Assembly: GCA_043778255.1 (NCBI GenBank)
Contig: JAYWGN010000029.1
Coordinates: forward strand, 1 to 33,670
Length of the DNA: 33,670 bases
Reading direction: 5' to 3'
Source: JAYWGN01 sp043778255
Lineage (GTDB): Bacteria; Bacteroidota; Bacteroidia; Chitinophagales; Chitinophagaceae
Shown here: piece after piece, positions 8,223 through 16,006 of the stretch
Position numbering within the stretch: position 1 is the first letter of the stretch
Layout: each line of letters opens with the position of its first letter
The notes under the pieces: generated by a model
The model's database searches: none
Told to the model about the DNA's origin: nothing
What the model saw: only the letters and a program-made list of their open reading frames with translations
Position numbers and translations under genes: made by a program

Positions 8223-9149
8223 ATGAATTTATTAGAAGTTCAAAATCTTAAGAAATATTATGCCACACAAAAAGCAGTGGACGATATAAGTTTTACAATA
8301 CAAGAAGGAAGTATATTTGGCCTATTAGGCCCAAATGGTGCTGGTAAAACAACTTTGTTGCGAATGATAACCGGTATTTTTTATCAGGATAGTGGTACTA
8401 TAACCTTGAACGGCAAAGTATTTAACCCACAAACCGATATAGCCAATATTGGCTATATGCCTGAGGAAAGAGGCTTGTACAAAAAAATGAAAATTGGAGA
8501 ACAGGCCGTGTATTTGGCACAGCTTAAAGGCTTAAATAAAAGTGATGCCACAGCAAAAGTAAAAGAGTGGTTCACAAAATTTGAAATGCAAACTTGGTGG
8601 AACAAAAAAGTAGAAGACCTCAGCAAAGGTATGGGGCAAAAATTGCAGTTTGTAACCACCGTACTACACGAACCCAAACTGGTAATACTCGATGAGCCAT
8701 TTAGTGGCTTAGATCCTATAAATAGTAACCTCATAAAAGAAGAAATATTTAACCTAGCACAACGAGGACATACCATTATATTTAGCACACACCGTATGGA
8801 GCAAGTAGAGGAAATATGTGATAAAATAATATTGGTTAACAAAGGAAAAAAAGTACTAGATAATACTGTAGCAGGGGCAAAAGAAACCTATAAAGAAAAT
8901 AAGTATAGTGTAACCATGCAAAGTAATACACCAATTGAAAATGGCAATACTTATACCACACTTACCCAAAAAAACAATAAGGCTACTATAAAGCTTAACG
9001 ATGGTATAGCACCTAACCAAGCTATACAAGAGCTGCTTAATAACCAAGTAGCCATTAGCGGCTTTAGTGAAATATTGCCAACACTAAGTGATATATTTAT
9101 CAATATAGTAGGCGAAACTCCCACTGCAAGGCAGTTTGCAGAGTTGTAG
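8223..9149 (+). CDS. ABC exporter ATP-binding protein (NatA-like)
   Basis: 308 residues: a single nucleotide-binding domain plus a C-terminal tail of the DUF4162 type. Walker A is GPNGAGKTT (36-44), the signature is the non-canonical LSKGMGQK (133-140) usual in NatA/YhaQ-type ATPases, Walker B is LVILDEP (153-159), and the switch is His190 in STHRMEQVEE. YMPEERGLYKKMKI is also characteristic of this branch. It powers the membrane partner encoded at 9189. The substrate is unknown; related systems export Na+ or antimicrobial compounds. The permease ATG follows its stop by 39 bases, so the two form an operon. Confidence 0.92.
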   Translation: MNLLEVQNLKKYYATQKAVDDISFTIQEGSIFGLLGPNGAGKTTLLRMITGIFYQDSGTITLNGKVFNPQTDIANIGYMPEERGLYKKMKIGEQAVYLAQLKGLNKSDATAKVKEWFTKFEMQTWWNKKVEDLSKGMGQKLQFVTTVLHEPKLVILDEPFSGLDPINSNLIKEEIFNLAQRGHTIIFSTHRMEQVEEICDKIILVNKGKKVLDNTVAGAKETYKENKYSVTMQSNTPIENGNTYTTLTQKNNKATIKLNDGIAPNQAIQELLNNQVAISGFSEILPTLSDIFINIVGETPTARQFAEL

Positions 9150-9188
9150 TTGATTTCTTATTTTACAAAAAAAAACAAAACAAACAAC

Positions 9189-10448
9189 ATGAAAAAAACA
9201 TTTTTAATAATACAAAGAGAATACTTAACTAGAGTACGTAAAAAAAGTTTTTTGTTAACTACTATACTACTACCATTAGTTTACTTAGGCTTTATATTTG
9301 GTACTAGTTATTTGGCTAAGGAGTCGGCAAGTACATTAAACATAGCAGTGGTAGATAGTTCTAATTACTTTACCCAGCAACGGTTTGATAGTATAAATGA
9401 TAAAAGCACAAAGTTTACATTACTTACAACTAATACCGATAGTATTGCCACTAATTATGAAGCAAAAGGTTACAATGCTTATATAGTAATACCACCCTTT
9501 GATTGGCAAAGTAGTAAGCAACTTTTTATTAATAGTAAACAAGCCAAGGGCGATATAACCACTACGGCAATAGATGCAAAAGTAAATGCAATTTGGAATA
9601 CTATAAAACAAGAAAAACTAGGTATTGACGATACAAAAAAAGTAATATATGAGAGTAGCAAATTACAAGTAGAGTTTAAAAATATAAATGATAAAGAAGC
9701 TAATAGTAAAGCTGCGAGTGGCATTGCTACGGTGTTATCGTTTTTAATTTACTTTATAATACTAATATATGGTAGCCAAGTAATGATGAGTGTAATGGAA
9801 GAAAAAACAAACCGTATAGCCGAAGTAATAGTGAGTAGTGTAAGGCCGTTTCAATTAATGATTGGCAAAATAATTGGTGTGGGTTGTGTGGCACTTACAC
9901 AGTTTCTGTTATGGATTGTATTAATATTGGTAGCCTACAATGTATTTGCCAAAGGCAATGCTAGTGGTAGTTCTAGCCAAATGATTGAGGGTATGCAAAA
10001 GGTATTTCAAGGTATTAATGTGGGGTATATTTTAATATTTTTTATATTGTATTTTATAGGTGGTTTCTTTTTTTACGCCAGTATATATGCTGCTATTGGC
10101 AGTGCCGTTAATGAAGATATACGTGATGCCCAACAGCTTTCGTTCCCTATTACTTTACTTATTATGTTTTCGTTTTTTGTAACTATACAAAGTGCTAACG
10201 ACCCCAGTAGCAACCTAGCTTTTTGGGGTAGTATAATACCCTTTAGTTCGCCATTGGTAATGATGAGTAGAATACCCTACGGAGTGCCAAGTACGGTGCC
10301 TTGGTGGCAGCTTATACTATCGTTAGTAGTGCTGTATAGTAGTATAATAGGGCTTACTTGGGTTACTGCCAAAATATACCGAACAGGCATATTAATGTAT
10401 GGCAAAAAAGTAACCTTAAAAGAAATGTTTAAATGGATTAGACGTTAA
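9189..10448 (+). CDS. ABC exporter permease (ABC-2 family, NatB-like)
   Basis: About 419 residues. One membrane segment near residues 20-40 is followed by an extracytoplasmic domain of about 150 residues. Five or six more segments then begin at VLSFLIYFIILIYG, with the family's MMSVMEEKTNRIAEVIVSS cytoplasmic loop just after. GGFFFYASIYAAIGSAVNE is also typical. This layout matches NatB/YhaP permeases, which pair with the ATPase encoded just upstream. The frame is open back to 9150, but the ATG at 9189 gives the normal N-terminus MKKTFLIIQREYLTRVRKKS. The cargo cannot be inferred from sequence. Confidence 0.9.
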   Translation: MKKTFLIIQREYLTRVRKKSFLLTTILLPLVYLGFIFGTSYLAKESASTLNIAVVDSSNYFTQQRFDSINDKSTKFTLLTTNTDSIATNYEAKGYNAYIVIPPFDWQSSKQLFINSKQAKGDITTTAIDAKVNAIWNTIKQEKLGIDDTKKVIYESSKLQVEFKNINDKEANSKAASGIATVLSFLIYFIILIYGSQVMMSVMEEKTNRIAEVIVSSVRPFQLMIGKIIGVGCVALTQFLLWIVLILVAYNVFAKGNASGSSSQMIEGMQKVFQGINVGYILIFFILYFIGGFFFYASIYAAIGSAVNEDIRDAQQLSFPITLLIMFSFFVTIQSANDPSSNLAFWGSIIPFSSPLVMMSRIPYGVPSTVPWWQLILSLVVLYSSIIGLTWVTAKIYRTGILMYGKKVTLKEMFKWIRR

Positions 10449-10546
10449 GTATATTTTATTTTTATAAAAAAAAATCAAACCAATTGTAGCTGCAATTACG
10501 TATTTGCAATAAATTAAATAATAAAATCATCGGTATACTTAACCAC

Positions 10547-11227
10547 ATAAAAGTTGTAATACCAGCTTATAACGAAGCTGCCAATATTGCTTTGGTATTG
10601 CAAGCAATACCAAAAAATTTGGTTGCCGAAATTATAGTTTGTAACAATAATAGTAAAGATAATACATCAGAATTAGCAGCCGAAAATGGAGCCACTGTAT
10701 TGCTAGAAACTAAGCCTGGCTACGGTGCAGCTTGCCTTAAAGGGTTGGAGTATATAAGGCAACAAGGTGGTTGCCATATAGTAGTATTTATTGATGCAGA
10801 TTATAGCGATTACCCTGAGCAAATGCCCGATTTAATAGCACCCATACAATTGCAACATATTGATATGGTAATTGGTAGCCGGGCATTAGGTACTAGAGAA
10901 AAAGGGAGTATGACACCACAACAAGTATTTGGCAACAAGTTAGCCGTGTTTTTAATTAAGCTTTTTTTTAATAAAAAATATACTGACCTTGGTCCGTTTA
11001 GAGCCATTAAATGGGAAGCTTTAGAAAAGCTTAATATGGCCGATACTAACTATGGCTGGACAGTAGAGATGCAAGTAAAAGCAATAAAGCAAAACCTTAC
11101 CTACACCGAAGTACCTGTAAATTATAGAAATAGAAATGGCGGAGTAAGCAAAGTAAGTGGCTCATTAAAAGGTAGTATATTAGCAGGGTACAAAATTATA
11201 AAGACCATTTTAAAGTATGCTTTTTAA
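10547..11227 (+). CDS. Family 2 glycosyltransferase, dolichyl-phosphate-sugar synthase-like
   Basis: About 226 residues. It begins KVVIPAYNEAANI, the nucleotide-sugar-binding strand of GT2 enzymes, then NNNSKDNT. DADYSDYP carries the metal-binding DxD, and TDLGPFRAIKWEAL, YGWTVEMQVKA and YRNRNGGVSKVSGS match polyprenyl-phosphate glucose/mannose synthases. It probably makes a lipid-phosphate sugar in the inner membrane leaflet for the GT-C enzyme that overlaps its end. The start is unclear. TTG 10592 would delete the PAYNE motif, no ATG, GTG or TTG lies between the upstream stop (10487-10489) and that motif, and ATA at 10547 is only a best guess (ATC 10526/10529, ATA 10535 and CTG 10490 are alternatives). 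Confidence 0.85.
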   Translation: MKVVIPAYNEAANIALVLQAIPKNLVAEIIVCNNNSKDNTSELAAENGATVLLETKPGYGAACLKGLEYIRQQGGCHIVVFIDADYSDYPEQMPDLIAPIQLQHIDMVIGSRALGTREKGSMTPQQVFGNKLAVFLIKLFFNKKYTDLGPFRAIKWEALEKLNMADTNYGWTVEMQVKAIKQNLTYTEVPVNYRNRNGGVSKVSGSLKGSILAGYKIIKTILKYAF

Positions 11228-12569
11228 TACATCCAATAGCCAACAAAAATTGGTATTTATAGCTATTCCTTTATTCCTTCTTTTTTTATTATTGGGGCAG
11301 TTGTATATACCCCGTACACAATTTGTACAGCTTGTATGTTGGCAAGTAGTACTGTATAGTTTATTTGCCATACTGTACATACTAAAGCAACATTTTACAA
11401 TAATGCAAATACTCGGTATTGCCCTTATAGCAAGGGTTGTAGTAGCATGTACCTTACCCACATTAAGTGATGATGTGTATAGGTTTATATGGGACGGGCA
11501 ACTAATAGCACATGGCCAAAACCCCTTACTAACCACACCCGATGTTAAGCTATTACAATTGCAACAGAGTGCTAACGTTGCATATTACACCAAGCTACAT
11601 AACCTTATTAATCATCCACAATTTTATACTTGTTATCCACCGCTAATGCAAAGTATATTTTGGGTAGGGTCGGTAGTTGGTGGCAACAGTATAGTTGTAA
11701 GTATTGTAGTTATTAAGTTATTAGTTGCTTTAATTGATGTAGTAGGTATTTATTATTTGTACAAAATATTAAAGTTGCATAACCTTAACCCTAAGCTAAT
11801 AATATTATATGCACTTAACCCCTTAGTAATAGTTGAAGGTGCAGGCAATGCACATTTTGAAGTAGTACAAGTTGCATTAATGTGTATGGCCATATACTAT
11901 TTGCATTGTAGTAAAACAATAGTAGGAGGTATGCTATGGGGCTTAGCTATTGTAACTAAACTATTGCCCTTAATGCTATTGCCAATGTTTATTAAGTATA
12001 TTGGTTTCAAAAGGGCTGTAGTATTTGGCACTACAGCAGTAGTATTTGCGGTACTTACTTGTATGCCATTTGTTAGTGCTAATTCTATAGCAGGGTTTAC
12101 CAAAAGTTTAAATTTATACTTTCAAAATTTTGAGTTTAATGCCTCCATTTATTATATAGCAAGAGCAATTGGTTGGCAAGTAAAAGGTTACAATTATATA
12201 AGTTATATTGGACCGTTACTTATGAAAATATTTTTAATGTTATATGCAATATTGTTTTTTGTAACCAAACCAAAAAGCTTACAAACCTTTGCTAATAGTT
12301 GTTTGGTGGCATTTACATTATATTATTTTTTAGCCACTACAGTACACCCTTGGTATATTATTAATTTGCTACCTTTTGCTATTATAGCTAATATACGGTT
12401 TGCTGTAGTATGGTTGGGGGCTGCATTTTTATCTTATTTTGCTTACAGCCAAATACCCTTTGCCGAAAACTTATGGTTAATTGGTGTAGAGTACAGTATA
12501 GTTATGGTGGCTATTTGGTATAGTTATTTTTATAAAAATAAGAGTGATTTTTCAAAATCTATTCTATAA
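11217..12569 (+). CDS. GT-C fold membrane glycosyltransferase (GT87/DUF2029-like)
   Basis: 450 residues with roughly ten to twelve membrane segments. The first extracytoplasmic loop has LSDDVYRFIWDG, with the acidic pair Asp85/Asp86 expected in GT-C enzymes that use polyprenyl-phosphate sugars. HPQFYTCYPP and the late TVHPWYIINLLPF are further family markers. It should transfer a hexose to an outer-face acceptor, such as a cell-surface glycan or glycolipid; the acceptor is unknown. The ATG at 11217 lies inside the GT2 gene (11-base overlap), which implies coupled translation and supports a donor-synthase/transferase pair. Its stop codon lies inside the terminator stem at 12561-12593. Confidence 0.82.
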   Translation: MLFNTSNSQQKLVFIAIPLFLLFLLLGQLYIPRTQFVQLVCWQVVLYSLFAILYILKQHFTIMQILGIALIARVVVACTLPTLSDDVYRFIWDGQLIAHGQNPLLTTPDVKLLQLQQSANVAYYTKLHNLINHPQFYTCYPPLMQSIFWVGSVVGGNSIVVSIVVIKLLVALIDVVGIYYLYKILKLHNLNPKLIILYALNPLVIVEGAGNAHFEVVQVALMCMAIYYLHCSKTIVGGMLWGLAIVTKLLPLMLLPMFIKYIGFKRAVVFGTTAVVFAVLTCMPFVSANSIAGFTKSLNLYFQNFEFNASIYYIARAIGWQVKGYNYISYIGPLLMKIFLMLYAILFFVTKPKSLQTFANSCLVAFTLYYFLATTVHPWYIINLLPFAIIANIRFAVVWLGAAFLSYFAYSQIPFAENLWLIGVEYSIVMVAIWYSYFYKNKSDFSKSIL

Positions 12570-12593
12570 TTTTTTTAAATAAAATTATAGAAT
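12561..12593. terminator. Hairpin terminator between the GT-C gene and the toxin gene
   Basis: A perfect 13-bp inverted repeat (ATTCTATAATTTT and its complement) with a 7-base loop and T runs. It overlaps the stop codon of the GT-C gene (12567-12569) and lies 8 bases beyond the 3' end of the convergent toxin gene, so it may end both transcripts. The stem is AT-only apart from one G-C pair. Confidence 0.6.
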
Positions 12594-12600
12594 GATAGCT

Positions 12601-12903
12601 TTACTTTATCCATTTGTCGGGGCTTTCAGCAAATGCAAATACACCATGTATTATAATACAGTTATTGGTTTCATCAATTGTGTAATGAGCAGCATAGGGA
12701 AATTTGTTAGGAATAGTAAATCTTACATTTTCATATCTACAAGAGTGAGTATAGGGATTTTTTTTTGTAATTTGTAAAGCAAGTTTAAGGTTACTTTTAA
12801 ATCGAGAGCCTAATCCATTACTTTTACTATTGTACCATTTTACAATATATATTATTTGTTCAATAGCTTCTGGGGAATATTTTAAGGAAAAATTATAAAT
12901 CAT
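12601..12903 (-). CDS. RelE/ParE-family toxin of a toxin-antitoxin pair
   Basis: 100 residues, the usual size. The family pattern is clear: YSPEAIEQIIYIVKWYN, GLGSRFKSNL, ITKKNPY, YENVRFTIPNKFPYAAHYTID, and a final beta-strand CIIIHGVFAFAESPDKW. Members are ribosome-dependent mRNA endonucleases (RelE) or gyrase poisons (ParE); sequence alone does not decide which. It overlaps the upstream antitoxin gene by 11 bases, as is common in such modules. Codon choice (few GTA/CTA/ATA runs, many AAA/AAT/ATT) differs from the flanking genes, which hints at acquisition. The gene looks intact. Confidence 0.88.
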   Translation of the reverse strand: MIYNFSLKYSPEAIEQIIYIVKWYNSKSNGLGSRFKSNLKLALQITKKNPYTHSCRYENVRFTIPNKFPYAAHYTIDETNNCIIIHGVFAFAESPDKWIK

Positions 12904-13150
12904 TTTTATCTATTAACTCCCAAGCATCATGGTTACTTAGCAATAATTCTGGATGCTTTTCATATTTTTTAATACTATTTTTTACAAATTTTTTTTGTGC
13001 ATTTGGTATAGTATCACTTAATTCAATATTTTCATCTTTTAATAATTTTGCTAATTCTTTCTTTTTTATATTTGGTAATTGTTTTACCAAATCAAAAATT
13101 TGATTGACATTTAAAGGTAAAAATATATTTGCTGTATTAACACTTTCCAT
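12893..13150 (-). CDS. Putative antitoxin paired with the RelE/ParE toxin
   Basis: 85 residues, transcribed ahead of the toxin. No named family is certain. The N-terminal half has LPLNVNQIFDLVKQLPN and KKKELAKLLKDE, a helical pattern like small Bacteroidota antitoxins whose IFxLVKQLP segment mediates dimerisation. The C-terminal half is charged and ends with DAWELIDKNDL, which could wrap the toxin. No obvious ribbon-helix-helix or helix-turn-helix DNA-binding motif can be made out. Its role is inferred mainly from gene order and the 11-base overlap. Confidence 0.65.
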   Translation of the reverse strand: MESVNTANIFLPLNVNQIFDLVKQLPNIKKKELAKLLKDENIELSDTIPNAQKKFVKNSIKKYEKHPELLLSNHDAWELIDKNDL

Positions 13151-13213
13151 AGCTTCTAAAATTTATAGATATAAAATTATACATTTTTTTGGATTAACAA
13201 AGCTTCACCCTCC

Positions 13214-14083
13214 TTATTTCCTAAATGGTGCAATCATTTGCTGCCAAAATGTTTTGGGGTATTCCGAAGCTGTATCAAAGCCCAATGTTGCATCTCTGCC
13301 ACTAGTTGGTATATAAGCTGTACCAAATATATAATCCCATACACTTAAGGATAATCCAAAGTTTACTGCCTTTTTATCAGTAGTAGGCAACTCCTTTGCA
13401 TGGTGCCATATATGCATAGCAGGGTTGTTAAATATGTAGCGTAACGGCCCATAAGTCCAATTAATATTACTATGGTTTAGGTGCCCAATAGCTACACTAA
13501 TTATATGTATTACAAAAAAGTCGGTAAGCCCAAAACCTAACATAGCCAATGGTACATATTGTAAGGTTTTATATATTATTGTTTCCATCCAATGAAATCG
13601 AAAGTGAGCCGCAAACCCCATTTCCTCTACCGAATGGTGTAGTTGATGAAACTTCCACAGGTACGGATTCTTATGCAATAATCGATGTATATTCCATTGT
13701 ATAAAATCGGCTATTACAAACATTATACCAAGCTGCACCCAATGTGGCAAGGCTTGTAAGTTGGCTAAGTTAATACTGTATATACCTATTGCTTTATACA
13801 AATTTTCAAAGGCAGTAACGGCTACGTTACTCACCGCATTGTAACCAATGAGGCTAACTATAAAAAAGTTGAAAAATAAGTAAAAGCCATCTAACCAAAA
13901 GTCCTTTCTAACTATTGACTGCTTAGTTCGCCACGGAAATAGTACCTCTAACAACCATACCGTAAGTGATACTGCAATTAACCAATAAAAATAATTATGC
14001 CAACTAGGATGCAACATTTCTTTTTGCAAATAATGCCAATAATCGGCAAAGCTTTTAGTAAATATGTTCCAGTATTGTTGCAT
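13214..14083 (-). CDS. Fatty acid hydroxylase / sterol desaturase family membrane protein
   Basis: 289 residues. A membrane-bound di-iron oxygenase of the fatty acid hydroxylase superfamily. The histidine boxes are complete: HRLLH (133-137), HQLHH (146-150), HLNH (201-204) and HIWHH (224-228). Membrane segments lie near 30-50, 65-88, 115-130 and 175-200. The substrate could be a fatty acid, sterol, carotenoid or other lipid; sequence does not settle it. The ATG overlaps the stop of the rhodanese gene by one base (TAATG), so translation is probably coupled. It is the last gene of a three-gene minus-strand operon. Confidence 0.9.
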   Translation of the reverse strand: MQQYWNIFTKSFADYWHYLQKEMLHPSWHNYFYWLIAVSLTVWLLEVLFPWRTKQSIVRKDFWLDGFYLFFNFFIVSLIGYNAVSNVAVTAFENLYKAIGIYSINLANLQALPHWVQLGIMFVIADFIQWNIHRLLHKNPYLWKFHQLHHSVEEMGFAAHFRFHWMETIIYKTLQYVPLAMLGFGLTDFFVIHIISVAIGHLNHSNINWTYGPLRYIFNNPAMHIWHHAKELPTTDKKAVNFGLSLSVWDYIFGTAYIPTSGRDATLGFDTASEYPKTFWQQMIAPFRK

Positions 14084-14595
14084 TAATTAGTGTTATATAT
14101 TTTGTTACTATTATGTAACCATTTTCCCCATGTTTTGTTGTAGGCATGTACATTATTTGTTGGTTTTCCTATAGTATCCACTACTCCTTTATTAAGGTTA
14201 CGCCACTCAAATATACCACCGTACAAATTACTTACATTGGTAAAGCCTTTAGCAATAAGCTTTTCCGTAATTTTTTCGCTACGGTAGCCCACACTACAGT
14301 ACACTATAATAGCTGCATTTTTGTTAAGTGTAGCAATGCTACTTACATCAAATTTGTTGTAACCCACATACATTGCATTAGCAATATGGCTCACTTTATA
14401 TTCATTTTCCTCCCTAGCATCAAGTAGTATGGGCATTGTTTTTAATGCAGCCATACTGTCTACACTTATTTCAGGTACACTGTGTTTAAGCATAGTTTTA
14501 AGCAGTATGTTATAGCTTGCACTTTTCACTTTTCGTTGTGCCATAGTTATATAATTTAGTTGCAATAGGGCTAGTAGTAGTATTATTTGTTTCAT
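14083..14595 (-). CDS. Exported single-domain rhodanese
   Basis: 170 residues. A signal peptide (about 1-19, ending ITMAQ) points to the periplasm. The rhodanese domain has LLDAREENEYKVSHIANA with the conserved Asp59-Ala-Arg, the active-site loop YCSVGYRS with Cys100, and the closing NLYGGIFEWRN. The C-terminal 35 residues (THAYNKTW-like segment and beyond) are outside the core. Rhodaneses carry persulfide sulfur on the cysteine; the natural acceptor is unknown. It lies 6 bases after the GH113-like gene and overlaps the hydroxylase gene by one base. Confidence 0.88.
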   Translation of the reverse strand: MKQIILLLALLQLNYITMAQRKVKSASYNILLKTMLKHSVPEISVDSMAALKTMPILLDAREENEYKVSHIANAMYVGYNKFDVSSIATLNKNAAIIVYCSVGYRSEKITEKLIAKGFTNVSNLYGGIFEWRNLNKGVVDTIGKPTNNVHAYNKTWGKWLHNSNKIYNTN

Positions 14596-14601
14596 AAGTT
14601 T

Positions 14602-15639
14602 TTATAATTTGTACCATTTAGCAATTACATTTTCAGCTGGTTTATTTTGTGGTGTATAGTCACTGTTCCAATCACCTCTTCTACTTTCGGTAGTGTGCCA
14701 TTTCCATACAAAGCCACCTGCAAACCAAGGCTGTGCAGTCATTACAGCAAACAATGCTTCATAAGCATTGCTTTGTGCTACCATATTAATACTACCATTT
14801 TTATAGCTTTCCCAAGGTTTATTGGCACAGGCATCTACACTACGGTAACCATATTCGGTAAATAGTATGGGTATATTATTATTAGCTACACTACAATTTT
14901 GCATGGCAGTAATGTGTGGTTTCCAAGCTGTTTGTAACTCCGCTATAGTTGGCGTATCATTGGCTAACAAAGGGAAGTAAGCATCTACACCAATATAATC
15001 TAATTTTTTCCAAGCAGTAAATTTGTCATAGGTATTCCAATTAGCAGCATAAGTAAGTTTGCCTTTATATACTGCTTTTACACTATCAATTAAGTTACTC
15101 CAATACATTGGTCGGTTAGTAACGGTTGCATCCATTTCGGTACCTATACACAGCATCTCTGCTTTGTAAGTATGAGCTAGTAAGGCATTGTGCAGTATAT
15201 AAGCTGTATAATTTTTTTCCCACTGCTGCCAATCAGTTTCGTTAGTGCATACAAAATCACCAGTGTACGTACCGCCACCAATCCACAATTGTGGCTTTAG
15301 TAATACTTGCATGTTGTTAGCATGTGCCAACTGTATACAGGCAATTATACCCTCATCTTTTTCGCCCCACCATTGCCTGTTAGTATTGTATGTTAATCCA
15401 GGTTGGTGTTGCCGCCCAAAGCCAAATGGTATTAATCCAATCCAATTACAATTGGTTCGGCTTACTTGAGCCACAGCAGCACTATCCATTACATTAGGCG
15501 GTGCTTCTACAGTAACACCTTTTATGGCAATAGCATTATTTTTTACAGCTACATTTTTAGTTGTATTAATAGAGTTTTGGTTACAAGTAGTAATAAGCAT
15601 TGCTGTACCCACTATCCCAAATTTTATAAACGCTAACAT
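14602..15639 (-). CDS. GH113-like glycoside hydrolase, putative lipoprotein
   Basis: 345 residues. The N-terminus MLAFIKFGIVGTAMLITTC resembles a lipoprotein signal, with Cys19 as the possible lipid anchor (the lipobox ITTC is not ideal). The rest is a TIM barrel of the GH113/beta-mannanase-like clan: LLKPQLWIGGGTYTGDF, CIGTEMD with likely acid/base Glu168, YIGVDAYFPL (215-224), and PILFTEYGYRS with likely nucleophile Glu262, then GGFVWKWH. It probably cleaves a beta-mannan or a related beta-glycan at the cell surface or in the periplasm, but the substrate is not proved. No SusC/SusD pair is close. It leads the operon with the rhodanese and the hydroxylase. Confidence 0.82.
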   Translation of the reverse strand: MLAFIKFGIVGTAMLITTCNQNSINTTKNVAVKNNAIAIKGVTVEAPPNVMDSAAVAQVSRTNCNWIGLIPFGFGRQHQPGLTYNTNRQWWGEKDEGIIACIQLAHANNMQVLLKPQLWIGGGTYTGDFVCTNETDWQQWEKNYTAYILHNALLAHTYKAEMLCIGTEMDATVTNRPMYWSNLIDSVKAVYKGKLTYAANWNTYDKFTAWKKLDYIGVDAYFPLLANDTPTIAELQTAWKPHITAMQNCSVANNNIPILFTEYGYRSVDACANKPWESYKNGSINMVAQSNAYEALFAVMTAQPWFAGGFVWKWHTTESRRGDWNSDYTPQNKPAENVIAKWYKL

Positions 15640-16006
15640 ATTTTTATTTTTTTATTTTGGGGCTATCAACAGTATTACTTTGTGTTACTACATATTGGGT
15701 TTTTCGCTTGTTGTACCGCTGCTTTTGGCAGCCGTAGCTACCGCTCTAACTTGTGCCTACTTATTCGACATCCAACTGCTCTTCAACAGTATAACATTTA
15801 TTAACAAAGTTATACAAACCCTATACTAATTTTTATTTTTTATACATAACCTAAATATCACAATACTATCACATCGTCATATTTACTTATCTCACTATAT
15901 TTACAAATCTTTGTAGCATTACATTTACGTATGTTTATTTACTAATTGTTCATTTAAAAAAAATAAAACGTATTTTTAAATAACATACCAAACCAAACCC
16001 TTTATA
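15640..16006. other. 367-base gap with a GC-richer core and clustered ATTTAC motifs
   Basis: This divergent gap lies between the GH113-like and DUF547 genes. Its first half has a GC-richer block (about 15701-15780) containing a GCTGC-TTTTG-GCAGC hairpin and the palindrome GTAGCTAC. A 10-base direct repeat, TCAACAGTAT, flanks it at 15666-15675 and 15783-15792. The second half is AT-rich and contains ATTTAC at 15881, 15899, 15923 and 15937. It must hold promoters for both flanking genes, but no full TAnnTTTG box with a -33 TTG was found. A possible 44-residue ORF is listed separately. Confidence 0.5.
15695..15829 (+). CDS. Possible small membrane protein (uncertain ORF)
   Basis: A TTG-initiated 44-residue frame that opens with GFSLVVPLLLAAVATALTCA, which would form one membrane helix, and ends with TFINKVIQTLY. 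Codon use (GTA, CTA, ATA present) resembles real genes here. TTACTTTG at 15675-15682, the same form seen before recN, lies about 12 bases upstream. The frame also runs back, without a stop, into the antisense of the GH113-like gene, so the open frame may be accidental. No family is recognised. Confidence 0.22.
   Translation: MGFSLVVPLLLAAVATALTCAYLFDIQLLFNSITFINKVIQTLY

Noticed and set aside
12592..12777. 61-residue plus-strand frame opposite the toxin gene
   Set aside because: It is the antisense of the clear RelE/ParE coding sequence, and its start lies within the terminator hairpin.
15524..15694. Longer 101-residue reading of the small ORF
   Set aside because: The first part overlaps the GH113-like gene antisense. 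Only the part from about 15695 could be independent, and that is listed with low confidence.
15666..15792. TCAACAGTAT direct repeats as target-site duplication of a mobile element
   Set aside because: The 107 bases between them have no terminal inverted repeats and no transposase. The idea stays open only if copies are found elsewhere.
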